64,000 nucleotides of DNA. It comes from Candidatus Hepatincola sp. Av (GTDB taxonomy: Bacteria > Pseudomonadota > Alphaproteobacteria > WRAU01 > Hepatincolaceae). The notes beneath the pieces are model-generated. The model did not search any database, was not told where the DNA came from, and saw nothing but the letters and a program-made list of their open reading frames with translations. The position numbers and the translations under genes are program-made. Location: assembly GCA_023518375.1 (NCBI GenBank), contig CP068450.1, forward strand, positions 186,001 to 250,000, given 5' to 3'. Within the stretch, counting starts at the first letter, position 1; the number at the start of each line of letters is the position of its first letter. This document shows, piece after piece, positions 8,443 to 16,194 of the stretch.

Positions 8443-10527
8443 ATGAAATTATTCATAGCCGAAAAACCAGAATTAGCACGAGCCATTGCCGATGCTATTG
8501 ATGGTAAACAAGTTAAGCAAAATGGTTATATAGAAGTTGGTAATAATACAATTACTTGGTGTTTTGGACATTTACTGTGTTTAAAAAATCCTGATGAGTA
8601 TGATGAAAAATATAAGAAATGGCAACTAGAAGATTTACCTTTTAATATTAAGAAATTGCAATTAAAACCAATTAAAGGTAAAGAAAAACAAATTAGTATT
8701 ATTAAGGGATTATTAAAACAAGCAGAAGTTGTAATTAATGCAGGCGACCCTGATGAAGAAGGGCAACTTTTAGTAGATGAACTCTTAGAATATTTAGGTA
8801 ATACTAAACCTGTAAAAAGAATACTTATAAATGATAATACAAAGCCTTCAGTAAAAAAAGCCCTTGAAAAACTAAAAGATAATAAAGATTTTATAGGACT
8901 AAAGAATTCTGCCTATGTTCGTTCTGTTGCAGATTGGAAATATGGTTTAAATTTAACTCGTGCGTATACCCTTAAAGCTAACACAGGCAAAGTGCTTTCA
9001 GTTGGCAGAGTGCAAACACCAATTTTAAACTTAGTATATAATAGAGAATGTGCTGTAAAGAATCATATAAAGGAAAAGTTTTATAACCTAAAAGCTGACA
9101 GTAAAGGACAAGATTTTACCTATGTAATTCCCTCAGATCAATTAGAAGAAGGTTTATGTAAAAATAAAACTTATCTTGAAAGTATACAAAGTAAATGTGA
9201 AACTAAGAATAATTTCATTATTAGTAGCGTTGAAGTTAAGATTGAAGAAACTTCACCACCATTGCCTTTTAATTTATTAAAATTGCAAGCTGAAGCATTT
9301 AAAAGATATAAATATAAGCCAGATAAAACCCAAGATATTACTCAAAAACTTCGGGAAGTTTTTAAGGCCATAACTTATAATAGGTCAGATTGTCAGTATT
9401 TATCAGATGAACACTATTCACAAAGGGAAGACTTAGTCAAAGGAATAAATAATAATTTAACAGATTTTAAGAATTTAAAACTAGATTTAAACTTAAAAAG
9501 TAAAGCCTTTAATAATTCTAATATTACGGCTCATCATGGCATAATTCCTACAATTAATTATCTTGATGTATCTAAATTTTCAAGTGATGAATTAAATATT
9601 TATAAAATGATAGCTCAAAGGTATATGTTGCAATTCTTACCTAATAAAATAGTAGAAAAAACCACATATCTTGCTAAAAACACTGAAGATATAGAATTTA
9701 AAGCAGTAGTTAATAAACTAATACAACTTGGTTGGCAAGAATTTTATAAAGAGGAAGTGGAGGATTCAAAAAAAGATGCTGAAGAAAATGATAACAATCT
9801 TTCATATAATAAAGGTGAAGCCTTAAATTTTAAAGAATTCCAACTATTAGAAAGTGAAACCAAGCCGAAACCTTTATATACCCAAGCCTCTTTATTAACA
9901 GATTTAACCGCAGTAGCAAAGTATATTAAAAATCCTGAAATTAAAAAGTTATTAATAGCCAAAGATAAAGAGAAAAAAGGTGAAAATGGTGGTATAGGTA
10001 CGCCAGCCACACGAGCAACTATTTTAAAGAACTTATTTGATAGAGGTTTTATTATAGAAGCTAAAGGCAAGATTGTTACAACACAATTAGGTAAGGACTT
10101 CTTAGCTTGTTTACCAGGTAATGCTAAAGAACCAGATATGACAGCCCTATGGAGTAATAAGCAAGAAGAAATAAAAAATAATCAACTATTAGTTGCAGAT
10201 TTTCTTAATGAGATTGATAGCTTTATATCAGAAGAAATTAATACTATTGCAAAGAGTAATATCAGTATAGGTAGTAACCAAAATGCAACTAATAGTGGTA
10301 AGTCTAGTAAGTCTAGCAACTTTTCAAAAGATAAAAATGCTAAACAATTAAATAAGAATTCTAAAACATTAGATAAAACTCACAAATGCCCTAAATGTAA
10401 TACTAATTATTTGCAAAAAAGAGTAGGACAGTATGGTAATTTTTGGTCATGTTCAGGCTATCCTAATTGTAAAACTTCCTTTAAAGACTACAAAGGCAAA
10501 CCACAGTTGGTTAAGGGAATAAAGTGA
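8443..10527 (+). CDS. topB: DNA topoisomerase III (type IA)
   Basis: Type IA topoisomerase that cuts and passes single strands; on conjugative elements it is common next to SSB genes. Toprim domain: FIAEKPELARAIADA with catalytic Glu7, and NAGDPDEEGQLL with D102, D104, E105 and E106. The GKVLSVGRVQTPILNLVYNRE motif is at 182-202. The catalytic tyrosine is Tyr312 in AITYNRSDCQYLSD, where the usual Pro after Tyr is Asn. GIGTPATRATILKNLFDRG lies near residue 515. A single zinc ribbon with four cysteines (CPKC and CSGYPNC) ends the protein. Length 694 matches the TopB/TraE class. It probably resolves recombination or transfer intermediates of the element. Confidence 0.95.
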   Translation: MKLFIAEKPELARAIADAIDGKQVKQNGYIEVGNNTITWCFGHLLCLKNPDEYDEKYKKWQLEDLPFNIKKLQLKPIKGKEKQISIIKGLLKQAEVVINAGDPDEEGQLLVDELLEYLGNTKPVKRILINDNTKPSVKKALEKLKDNKDFIGLKNSAYVRSVADWKYGLNLTRAYTLKANTGKVLSVGRVQTPILNLVYNRECAVKNHIKEKFYNLKADSKGQDFTYVIPSDQLEEGLCKNKTYLESIQSKCETKNNFIISSVEVKIEETSPPLPFNLLKLQAEAFKRYKYKPDKTQDITQKLREVFKAITYNRSDCQYLSDEHYSQREDLVKGINNNLTDFKNLKLDLNLKSKAFNNSNITAHHGIIPTINYLDVSKFSSDELNIYKMIAQRYMLQFLPNKIVEKTTYLAKNTEDIEFKAVVNKLIQLGWQEFYKEEVEDSKKDAEENDNNLSYNKGEALNFKEFQLLESETKPKPLYTQASLLTDLTAVAKYIKNPEIKKLLIAKDKEKKGENGGIGTPATRATILKNLFDRGFIIEAKGKIVTTQLGKDFLACLPGNAKEPDMTALWSNKQEEIKNNQLLVADFLNEIDSFISEEINTIAKSNISIGSNQNATNSGKSSKSSNFSKDKNAKQLNKNSKTLDKTHKCPKCNTNYLQKRVGQYGNFWSCSGYPNCKTSFKDYKGKPQLVKGIK

Positions 10528-10552
10528 AAGTAACAAACATCGGAGAAAAATA

Positions 10553-11002
10553 ATGAAACTATTAGTATTATTTTTTAGTTTAATTACAACTATATATCTA
10601 CCTACAATCTTAAAAGCAGAAGATATTAAAACGTATAATATTGAGGCTTCAGTTAATCAGTTTGTAATAGTTAATTTTGAGAAAGCTATAGTAGGAACAG
10701 TGATTGCCCAAAATAGATATGGCCATATGCAAGTAAACAAATTATCAAATAAAGCAATTGTTATTTTATTAAATAAAAACAATGATGATAATGATGCGAT
10801 ACTAAAGGCTTTTAATGGAAAAATATTATTGTCTGATAATCAATGTAATAAGTATTTATTTAATATTACTATTTCAGAAAAAACAAAAGAGACTAAACCA
10901 CAAAATATGTTTATTAACTCTTTAGCAAATTCTAAAGCAGTGTGTGAGCCTGTAAATAAAAATGAAGAGCCACTCTATCAAAGAACTATGATGTTGAAAT
11001 AG
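10553..11002 (+). CDS. Small exported protein of unknown family, weak TraK-like pattern
   Basis: A 149-residue protein with a signal peptide (MKLLVLFFSLITTIYLPTILKA, cleavage about residue 22). The mature part is predicted beta-rich: NQFVIVNFEKAIVGTVIA, then HMQVNKLSNKAIVILL, then KILLSDNQCNKYLFNITI. That series of short strands, ending in a strand before a low-complexity tail, loosely recalls the N-terminal domain of TraK/VirB9-type secretion proteins, but similarity is too weak to name it. Two cysteines (in DNQCNKY and AVCEPV) could form one disulfide in the periplasm. It begins 25 bases after topB with GGAG before the ATG, and is probably the last gene of that transcript. Confidence 0.6.
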   Translation: MKLLVLFFSLITTIYLPTILKAEDIKTYNIEASVNQFVIVNFEKAIVGTVIAQNRYGHMQVNKLSNKAIVILLNKNNDDNDAILKAFNGKILLSDNQCNKYLFNITISEKTKETKPQNMFINSLANSKAVCEPVNKNEEPLYQRTMMLK

Positions 11003-11030
11003 ATACTAAGTTTTATATTATATTTTAAAG

Positions 11031-11099
11031 TAGACTAGTAGACAAACTATGAGACTGTAGAGTTCTAATTGTCTATTATTATGAGACTATGGGTAGACA
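11031..11099. repeat. Short direct and inverted repeats between exported-protein gene and HTH gene
   Basis: TATGAGACT occurs at 11048-11056 and 11080-11088. TAGACA occurs at 11039-11044 and 11094-11099, with its inverse TGTCTA at 11070-11075. The repeats cluster in a 140-base gap between two converging genes. They could be protein-binding sites; they have no T tract. Confidence 0.35.
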
Positions 11100-11141
11100 T
11101 TCATTTAAATAAAGAAAATTTATAGATTATATAAAGTCTAA

Positions 11142-11528
11142 CTATCTACTTTTCAGTAGTTCAAAGATAGTTTTCAATTCATGAGGTTTGATAGATATTT
11201 TGCCATCAAGTTTTTGGGATAAGGCAGACGTAGATATTCCTAATTCATAGGCTATGAATTTATACTGAATACCTGCTTGGGCTATTTGTGTCTTTAATAA
11301 TTGAATATCTTGACTTTTTATGCTATTATAAGCTAGGTTTTGCATGATAAAATCACTAGGAGTTACTGCTCCATTGGTAGCTAAATATATTCTAGTTTGA
11401 ATTTCAGGTATTGGAGTACGTCTACCATTTGCATATTTTGAAACTACACCACTATCATAAACAGCAATTAGTTTAGAGAACTTGGCGTAGCTGATTTTAT
11501 AGCTTTGCAAATAATGTTTGAGTTTCAT
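11142..11528 (-). CDS. Small regulator with two helix-turn-helix units
   Basis: A 128-residue protein. The N-terminal unit (LKHYLQSYKISYAKFSKLIAVYDSGVVSKYANGRRTPIPEI) resembles YdaS/Cro-type HTH domains. The C-terminal unit (IQYKFIAYELGISTSALSQKLDGKISIKPHELKTIFELL) is a lambda-repressor-like HTH with the L-GIS-x-x-ALSQKL recognition helix. No enzymatic domain is attached. It is divergent from the S24 repressor gene, with 104 bases between their starts that contain a 21-base palindrome. That is the usual layout of a Cro/CI-type switch, so I infer the two proteins control each other. Confidence 0.75.
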   Translation of the reverse strand: MKLKHYLQSYKISYAKFSKLIAVYDSGVVSKYANGRRTPIPEIQTRIYLATNGAVTPSDFIMQNLAYNSIKSQDIQLLKTQIAQAGIQYKFIAYELGISTSALSQKLDGKISIKPHELKTIFELLKSR

Positions 11529-11571
11529 GATAAATAGTAGTTAAAATTAAACATTTATATATAAAACAAAT

Positions 11572-11592
11572 ATGCTTTCATTATAAACGCAT
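11572..11592. promoter_or_regulatory. Candidate operator between divergent regulator genes
   Basis: The 21 bases ATGCTTTCATTATAAACGCAT (split here for reading: ATGCTTTCAT, then TATAAACGCAT) are an imperfect palindrome with 8 of 10 arm positions matched. It is centred between the starts of the double-HTH gene and the S24 repressor gene, overlapping likely promoter sequence. Confidence 0.5.
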
Positions 11593-11632
11593 AATCAGTT
11601 TTAGTCAATATAAGGAGTGGAGAGGTAGATAG

Positions 11633-12286
11633 TTGGAAGATGCAAACAATAAATCACCATTAAGAAAAATTCGTGAAAAGAAAAAATTAAGCTTAAGAAA
11701 ACTTGCTGAATTAACAGGCTTAACTAATAGTTATTTATCACAACTTGAAAGAGGAGCTAAAAGATTACATTCAGAAAATTTGCCTATTTTAAGTAAAGCA
11801 TTAGATGTTTCAATGGGTTACTTGCTTGGTGAGAATGAACTGAAAGATGAATATATTTATTTATTATGGTATGAAAATATCCATTTCTTTGCTAATGATA
11901 ATCAAAAAGAAGAGCTACGCCCTTGGGGGATTTTTAAAGAATTTTTAAGAAATACTTTTCCCGGTAAAGACTTAGAGAATATAGTATTGATTCGTATGAA
12001 AGATAATAGTATGTTTCCAGATATTCGGGCTGAAGATATAGCTATTTGCTATAAGTTTGATGATAATACTACTTATGATTCTTTACAGGGTATTTACATC
12101 TTTAAATATGATGGCGAAGTTTTTGTCAGAAGATTAGTTTTTCATAAAGAAAAAAGTATTATATCTGCTTTAGCAACAAATAAGAATTATTCTAGCTTTG
12201 ATATTCATGTATCAAATAAAAAGAAACAATTACAAGTTGTAGGAGAAGTTTTGTCTGTTGTGAATCAAATTTCCACATTAAAATAA
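11633..12286 (+). CDS. S24-type phage/ICE repressor lacking the catalytic lysine
   Basis: Two-domain repressor of 217 residues starting from TTG at 11633, the only start that includes the whole HTH; a GAGGT stretch lies 7 bases upstream. Residues 10-64 form an XRE HTH (LRKLAELTGLTNSYLSQLERG). Residues about 117-212 match the S24/LexA C-terminal domain: the serine is S126 in KDNSMFPDI. The lysine of the Ser-Lys dyad, normally in V-K-R-L, is Arg166 in EVFVRRLV, so RecA-stimulated self-cleavage is doubtful. It is likely the master repressor of the element's recombination genes, which lie just downstream. Induction may instead come from the divergent regulator. Confidence 0.85.
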   Translation: MEDANNKSPLRKIREKKKLSLRKLAELTGLTNSYLSQLERGAKRLHSENLPILSKALDVSMGYLLGENELKDEYIYLLWYENIHFFANDNQKEELRPWGIFKEFLRNTFPGKDLENIVLIRMKDNSMFPDIRAEDIAICYKFDDNTTYDSLQGIYIFKYDGEVFVRRLVFHKEKSIISALATNKNYSSFDIHVSNKKKQLQVVGEVLSVVNQISTLK

Positions 12287-12312
12287 TTCGTTGCGTTCAT
12301 TTTGAACTCATG

Positions 12313-12353
12313 ATACTATTACTATATTCAAATTTCAAATGTAGTAATGGTAT
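12313..12353. promoter_or_regulatory. 41-bp imperfect palindrome upstream of the excisionase-like gene
   Basis: Pairing position i with 42-i gives 16 matches out of 20 arm positions around a central T; mismatches are at arm positions 5, 13, 17 and 18. It ends 5 bases before the ATG at 12359, so it covers the ribosome site and probably the promoter. Candidate operator for the S24 repressor or the HTH regulator, or an excisionase autoregulation site. Confidence 0.55.
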
Positions 12354-12358
12354 AAATC

Positions 12359-12712
12359 ATGAAAAAAGTTAAAATAGAGAAAATTGATAATAATAAGCAA
12401 TCTATTGATTTTGACCCTAGTAAACCCTTATACCTAAAACCTAAAACCGTAGCAGAAGAGCTAAATATATCAGTTGATAAAGTTTATAATCTTATTAATA
12501 CTGGTAGGTTAGAGTTCTATAATTTTGGAGAAGGTGAGAAAAAATCTTACCGAATCTCTCGTTCTCAATTAGACAAATTTATTGATGATTCTCTTGGGAA
12601 TCATGAACAAGTTTCACACTCTCAATTCCACATAAAAACTAAGAAAAAGAGTTCTAACTCCATAGCTAAGATTATTAGTAAAGAATCACTTTTAAAAAAA
12701 TTAGAAGAGTAG
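12359..12712 (+). CDS. Excisionase-family (HTH_17) DNA-binding protein
   Basis: A 117-residue protein. Residues 24-78 form a MerR-like winged HTH of the excisionase family: YLKPKTVAEELNISVDKVYNLINTGRLEFYNFG, then a wing SYRISRSQLDKFIDDS. The tail is basic (KTKKKSSNSIAKII). Only 10 bases separate it from the recombinase gene, so both are co-transcribed. The likely role is to direct excision by the recombinase or to regulate transfer genes. AlpA-like regulators share this fold, so direct proof of excisionase activity is lacking. Confidence 0.75.
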   Translation: MKKVKIEKIDNNKQSIDFDPSKPLYLKPKTVAEELNISVDKVYNLINTGRLEFYNFGEGEKKSYRISRSQLDKFIDDSLGNHEQVSHSQFHIKTKKKSSNSIAKIISKESLLKKLEE

Positions 12713-12722
12713 TTTATCTAGA

Positions 12723-13715
12723 ATGAGAATCTATAAAACTAAGAAAAGTCCATATTGGTATATTAGTTTTTCTATTAGTGGTAATAGATTTAGATTCTCA
12801 TCACAAACCACAAAAAAATCATTAGCAGAAGCCTTAGGCAAAAAAGTCTATGATGAAAAATGGAATGAGATTCATTTAGGAATAAAGGTTTTTAATTTAT
12901 TTGACGTAATTAATTATTATTTATCAACTGGGGCTATGAATTCACTATCAAAAGCTAGGGTTTACCAAAATAAATTAACTATTAAATTGCTCCTAGAGTA
13001 TTTTGAATATACTCCCTTTGATACTAAGAATTTTTATATCTTTTTAAACAAGATAAAGGCAGACAGAAAATTAGCCGATAATACTTTAAATAAATATATC
13101 CAAAGTACTAATTCTATTATTAATTATGCAATTACCAAAGGTTTTATTAATGAGAATCCTTTGAAAAACTTAAGTAAATCACATTTAGCAAAAGATATTC
13201 AAAGAGTTAGATTCTTATCATTAGATGAATTTAAGGTTTTATCTAAGGTGATTCGGGGAACAGATATAGAAGACTATATATTGTTTGCCATGAATAGTGG
13301 TTTACGACTAGGTGAACAGCTTAATTTAACTTGGGATAGAGTAGATTATACTCATAAAGAAATTTATATCATAGAAACAAAAACTAAAAGGAATAGAACT
13401 TTTCCTTTGAATCCTGTTTTGGAAGAAATTTTAAAGAAAAGAGAACATTTAAAACAGCCTTTCATACTATCTAAATCAACCTTAGATAGTAGATGGCATG
13501 TAGTACTAAACAAAGCCAATATAAACAACTTTAGATGGCATGACCTTAGGCATACTTTTGCCTCTTGGTGTTTAAAAGGTTGGTTTAATTGGCAGAAAAA
13601 TAAAATAGATTTATATCGTTTATCAAAACTATTAGGGCATAGCAAGATTAATATGACCGAACGCTATGCTCATTTGCAGATTGATGATTTAAAAAAAGAT
13701 ATTAAAGATTATTAG
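12723..13715 (+). CDS. int: Tyrosine recombinase (element integrase)
   Basis: Site-specific recombinase of 330 residues, expected to integrate and excise the element. The N-terminal part has an arm-type domain (YWYISFSISGNRFRFSSQTTKK) and a core-binding helical region at about 60-145. All catalytic residues are visible: R195 in NSGLRLGEQL, H273 and R276 in WHDLRHTFA, H306 in LLGHSK, and nucleophile Y315 in TERYAHL; the beta-strand lysine is probably in ETKTKRNR. The family usually targets tRNA 3' ends, but the target cannot be read here with certainty. It is unusual that the integrase is not the terminal gene; three more genes follow on the same strand. Confidence 0.95.
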   Translation: MRIYKTKKSPYWYISFSISGNRFRFSSQTTKKSLAEALGKKVYDEKWNEIHLGIKVFNLFDVINYYLSTGAMNSLSKARVYQNKLTIKLLLEYFEYTPFDTKNFYIFLNKIKADRKLADNTLNKYIQSTNSIINYAITKGFINENPLKNLSKSHLAKDIQRVRFLSLDEFKVLSKVIRGTDIEDYILFAMNSGLRLGEQLNLTWDRVDYTHKEIYIIETKTKRNRTFPLNPVLEEILKKREHLKQPFILSKSTLDSRWHVVLNKANINNFRWHDLRHTFASWCLKGWFNWQKNKIDLYRLSKLLGHSKINMTERYAHLQIDDLKKDIKDY

Positions 13716-13730
13716 CTAGGAGATGAGTTT

Positions 13731-14150
13731 ATGAATCAGCTTGATATTGAATCAATAATAAATGAAGTAGATGAAGTTAAGTTAAAAGTATCTAATAAAA
13801 TTATTATAGATAACTTCTTTGAACAAAGTTTAATAAATGGTAATAAAAAATCTTTTATCCTTAAAGCTAATCTATACAAAGATGGCGATGTTTTAAATAT
13901 ATATTGTAATAACCATTATATTGCTGAAGTTAAAATTATCTTAGTTTTACCAATTAAAATTTTTGAAAATAATGTTTCTATTAATAAAGATAACTTAGAG
14001 CTACCACTTGATTATATTGCTATTAATTATGAAGGTTTTAGAAATAAAAAAGCTGAATTTTATAAGTATTATAAAAATAATTATGAAGGTTATATTTATA
14101 TATTCCAATATTTGCAACATAACTATATTAAACAATGGGGTGATGCGTGA
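13731..14150 (+). CDS. Hypothetical protein of the element
   Basis: No family recognised. The 139-residue protein is cytosolic by sequence, rich in Asn, Ile and Tyr. The middle (FILKANLYKDGDVLNIYCNNHYIAEVKIILVLP) has alternating hydrophobic residues and could be a beta sheet. AGGAG precedes the ATG by 8 bases, which supports translation. Its stop overlaps the GTG start of the next gene in a GTGA arrangement, so the two are translationally coupled. Confidence 0.6.
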   Translation: MNQLDIESIINEVDEVKLKVSNKIIIDNFFEQSLINGNKKSFILKANLYKDGDVLNIYCNNHYIAEVKIILVLPIKIFENNVSINKDNLELPLDYIAINYEGFRNKKAEFYKYYKNNYEGYIYIFQYLQHNYIKQWGDA

Positions 14151-14749
14151 AAACAACATATTTATATTATTTTATATATTTTTTAATAGCTTTAGTACAC
14201 ATATATATTATAAGGAATAACTTGTTAATAGTATTCTTGGTTGTAATATTTGAAATTACCAGATTATTAGCCTTGCTGAATAAAGCTAAAATTATTATTT
14301 TCGTTTTAGCCATATTTTCTTGCATATTTATAGTTTCAAACTACAAATCTACTAGTGACAATTCACAACAAATCTTGCAACAGAAATTACAAGTGGCTTC
14401 TAATATTAATGCTTACACTTCAAAATATTGGGTCAATGGAGATAAGTTTAAGCAATTAATAGATATACAAAATACTAATATTAATGGTTTAAATAATTAT
14501 TTACCACCTTGGGTAGTAATTGCGGTTTTAATTATACTTATAGAATTGTCTATGGCATACATGATAATTTGTAATTGTTCTAATTCCACACCACCCATTA
14601 AACCACACCTTAAGATAGTAGAGAGAAAAACTGAATCAAACAATGAAAGTAACAATAGTAAACAATTAAAAGTAATTAATGGTAAGTACTTTACTGGTAA
14701 TCATGAAATTTCAAGAAGTTATTATTATAAATTAAAAACTAAAGCATAA
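14147..14749 (+). CDS. Hypothetical inner-membrane protein of the element
   Basis: A 200-residue protein from a GTG start that overlaps the previous stop. Three clustered N-terminal membrane segments (about 2-20, 24-42 and 46-63) are followed by a roughly 55-residue extracytoplasmic-type loop (STSDNSQQILQQKL to NNYLPP) and a fourth segment (PPWVVIAVLIILIELSMAYMII). The cytosolic tail ends in a conserved-looking LKVINGKYFTGNHEISRSYYYKL. The topology resembles small membrane partners in plasmid or ICE modules, but I recognise no family. The coupled upstream gene may encode its cytosolic partner. Confidence 0.6.
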   Translation: MKTTYLYYFIYFLIALVHIYIIRNNLLIVFLVVIFEITRLLALLNKAKIIIFVLAIFSCIFIVSNYKSTSDNSQQILQQKLQVASNINAYTSKYWVNGDKFKQLIDIQNTNINGLNNYLPPWVVIAVLIILIELSMAYMIICNCSNSTPPIKPHLKIVERKTESNNESNNSKQLKVINGKYFTGNHEISRSYYYKLKTKA

Positions 14750-14760
14750 AAGCATATAAA

Positions 14761-15615
14761 ATGAATTCTACATATCAATTAAAGAGCAAAAAAGTATTTT
14801 TTAATTACTTATTTCTCCAAAAAGTAAAACTTTTAGCACATGACAATATTGCTTTCAAGCAACAGGATTATTTAATTCATGGCTTATGGATTATATTTTA
14901 TGAATTATTAAATCATCGTGATATTGAATTAAGGGAGTATGTAAATTCTTTAGAAGAGAAAAATGGCTTTGTTAGAATAGATATAGATTTTGTTAGTATT
15001 TTTTCTTGCATAGGAACAAAATTTAAGACTTCAGTTTCAAGACTTTTTAATAACTATAAACTAAAAGATTATATTAATTTAGCTCACAGTGATGTGATGT
15101 ACATAGAAGAAGATGGTTTCTACATAAATATCAAGGTGTTCTTACTTCGTTTTAAAAATAAGAATAATCAGTATCTACCGATACATAATAATGAGTTCAT
15201 TAATAATATGTTTAAATATATTAATAAATTCAATGGCAAGAAAACTCAAGATATTCTATATTGCTTATCTTTAGGTTTACTAGTTAATTTAAGTAAAGCA
15301 AAAGAATTTTCTATTGTGCAAATTACGAAACAAAAAGATTATAATATTACACGGTTAAAAAGGTTACAGAACCAGTATTTAGAATTATTAGTTATAGTAA
15401 AGGCAATAGATAGTTATTATTATAATGTTCGTAAAAATAGTTACATAATAAACATAAATGCAGATGGTATATCTGTGTTTAATAAAAAGACTTTTATAAA
15501 ACAATATGTGAAAGATATTTTTAAACAAATTAGGTTTTATAAGCTAGATTATTTAAAATTGTTTAATCTGTTTAAAATTCCCCTAAATCAAAAACACATT
15601 CTCAATCCTCAATAA
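14761..15615 (+). CDS. Hypothetical protein, possible replication-type protein
   Basis: A 284-residue Lys/Asn/Tyr-rich protein 11 bases after the membrane-protein gene. No motif is certain. Two regions rich in helices, about 30-105 and 155-215, separated by a strand pair, could be tandem winged helices as in Rep_3-type initiators; the KTSVSRLFNNYKLKDYI and NITRLKRLQNQYLELL segments fit recognition-helix character. It is the last gene before the element's terminator. The replication idea is inference from position and size only. Confidence 0.55.
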   Translation: MNSTYQLKSKKVFFNYLFLQKVKLLAHDNIAFKQQDYLIHGLWIIFYELLNHRDIELREYVNSLEEKNGFVRIDIDFVSIFSCIGTKFKTSVSRLFNNYKLKDYINLAHSDVMYIEEDGFYINIKVFLLRFKNKNNQYLPIHNNEFINNMFKYINKFNGKKTQDILYCLSLGLLVNLSKAKEFSIVQITKQKDYNITRLKRLQNQYLELLVIVKAIDSYYYNVRKNSYIININADGISVFNKKTFIKQYVKDIFKQIRFYKLDYLKLFNLFKIPLNQKHILNPQ

Positions 15616-16194
15616 ATAATCCTACTCAATAAATAATTATTCATAGGTAAGTTGTAACTAACTTGTCTAACTTTTGGCTAGCTTAATAATTAAAAACATT
15701 ATAGTATTAGGTAGTATAAGGAAAAATAATAGATTATTGTAGTGTTATCCGCACCATTTATACTTTACAAGCCAAGTGTTTTACTTGGCTTTTTGCTTAT
15801 TTGTAGCTTTTTTAGATATTGTTGTTTTCTTCCATATTTTCCATTGTTTTTATATTTTCTTTCTAATAATGGTACAAAAAATGGCACATCATTTTGAAAA
15901 GTTTAAACTAATATTTGTAAAAAATTTAAAAGTTGTAATTCACGATACTAACTTTAGCTGGAAAGAATATAAATGGGTGTGATCTATAATAAAAAAAATT
16001 ATATAAATTTTATATAAAATTATGATGAATATGAACCGACTATAGGTTAACATAAGATTAAGTTTGAATAATAAAGCAAAATCTAATAAATTAAGTTTTA
16101 CTTATTATCAAAATCTTATTATTCTAAATATAAATTAAAGGTTTGTAATGTTATACAAACTTAATGTACTAAATAAACTAACTAAAGTTAACAT
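15616..16194. other. Gene-poor gap at the right end of the mobile element
   Basis: No convincing gene. A 68-codon frame at 15776-15982 overlaps the terminator and has only hydrophobic low-complexity sequence, so I leave it out. The segment ATCCGCACCA at 15747-15756 looks like the last ten bases of a tRNA acceptor end and could be part of the right attachment site, but no T-arm precedes it. The remainder is AT-rich leader sequence for cyoE. Confidence 0.4.
15769..15794 (+). terminator. Rho-independent terminator at end of the element's gene cluster
   Basis: A 9-bp perfect stem, AAGCCAAGT at 15769-15777 and ACTTGGCTT at 15783-15791, with a 5-base loop, followed by TTT. It stops transcripts from the integrase-side genes before the cyo locus. 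Confidence 0.8.

Noticed and set aside
11031-11099. CRISPR-like or iteron array
   Set aside because: Only two copies of a 9-base direct repeat with irregular spacing; too few for an array.
15776-15982. 68-codon frame after the element's terminator
   Set aside because: It starts inside the terminator hairpin, has no ribosome site, and its sequence is low-complexity hydrophobic.
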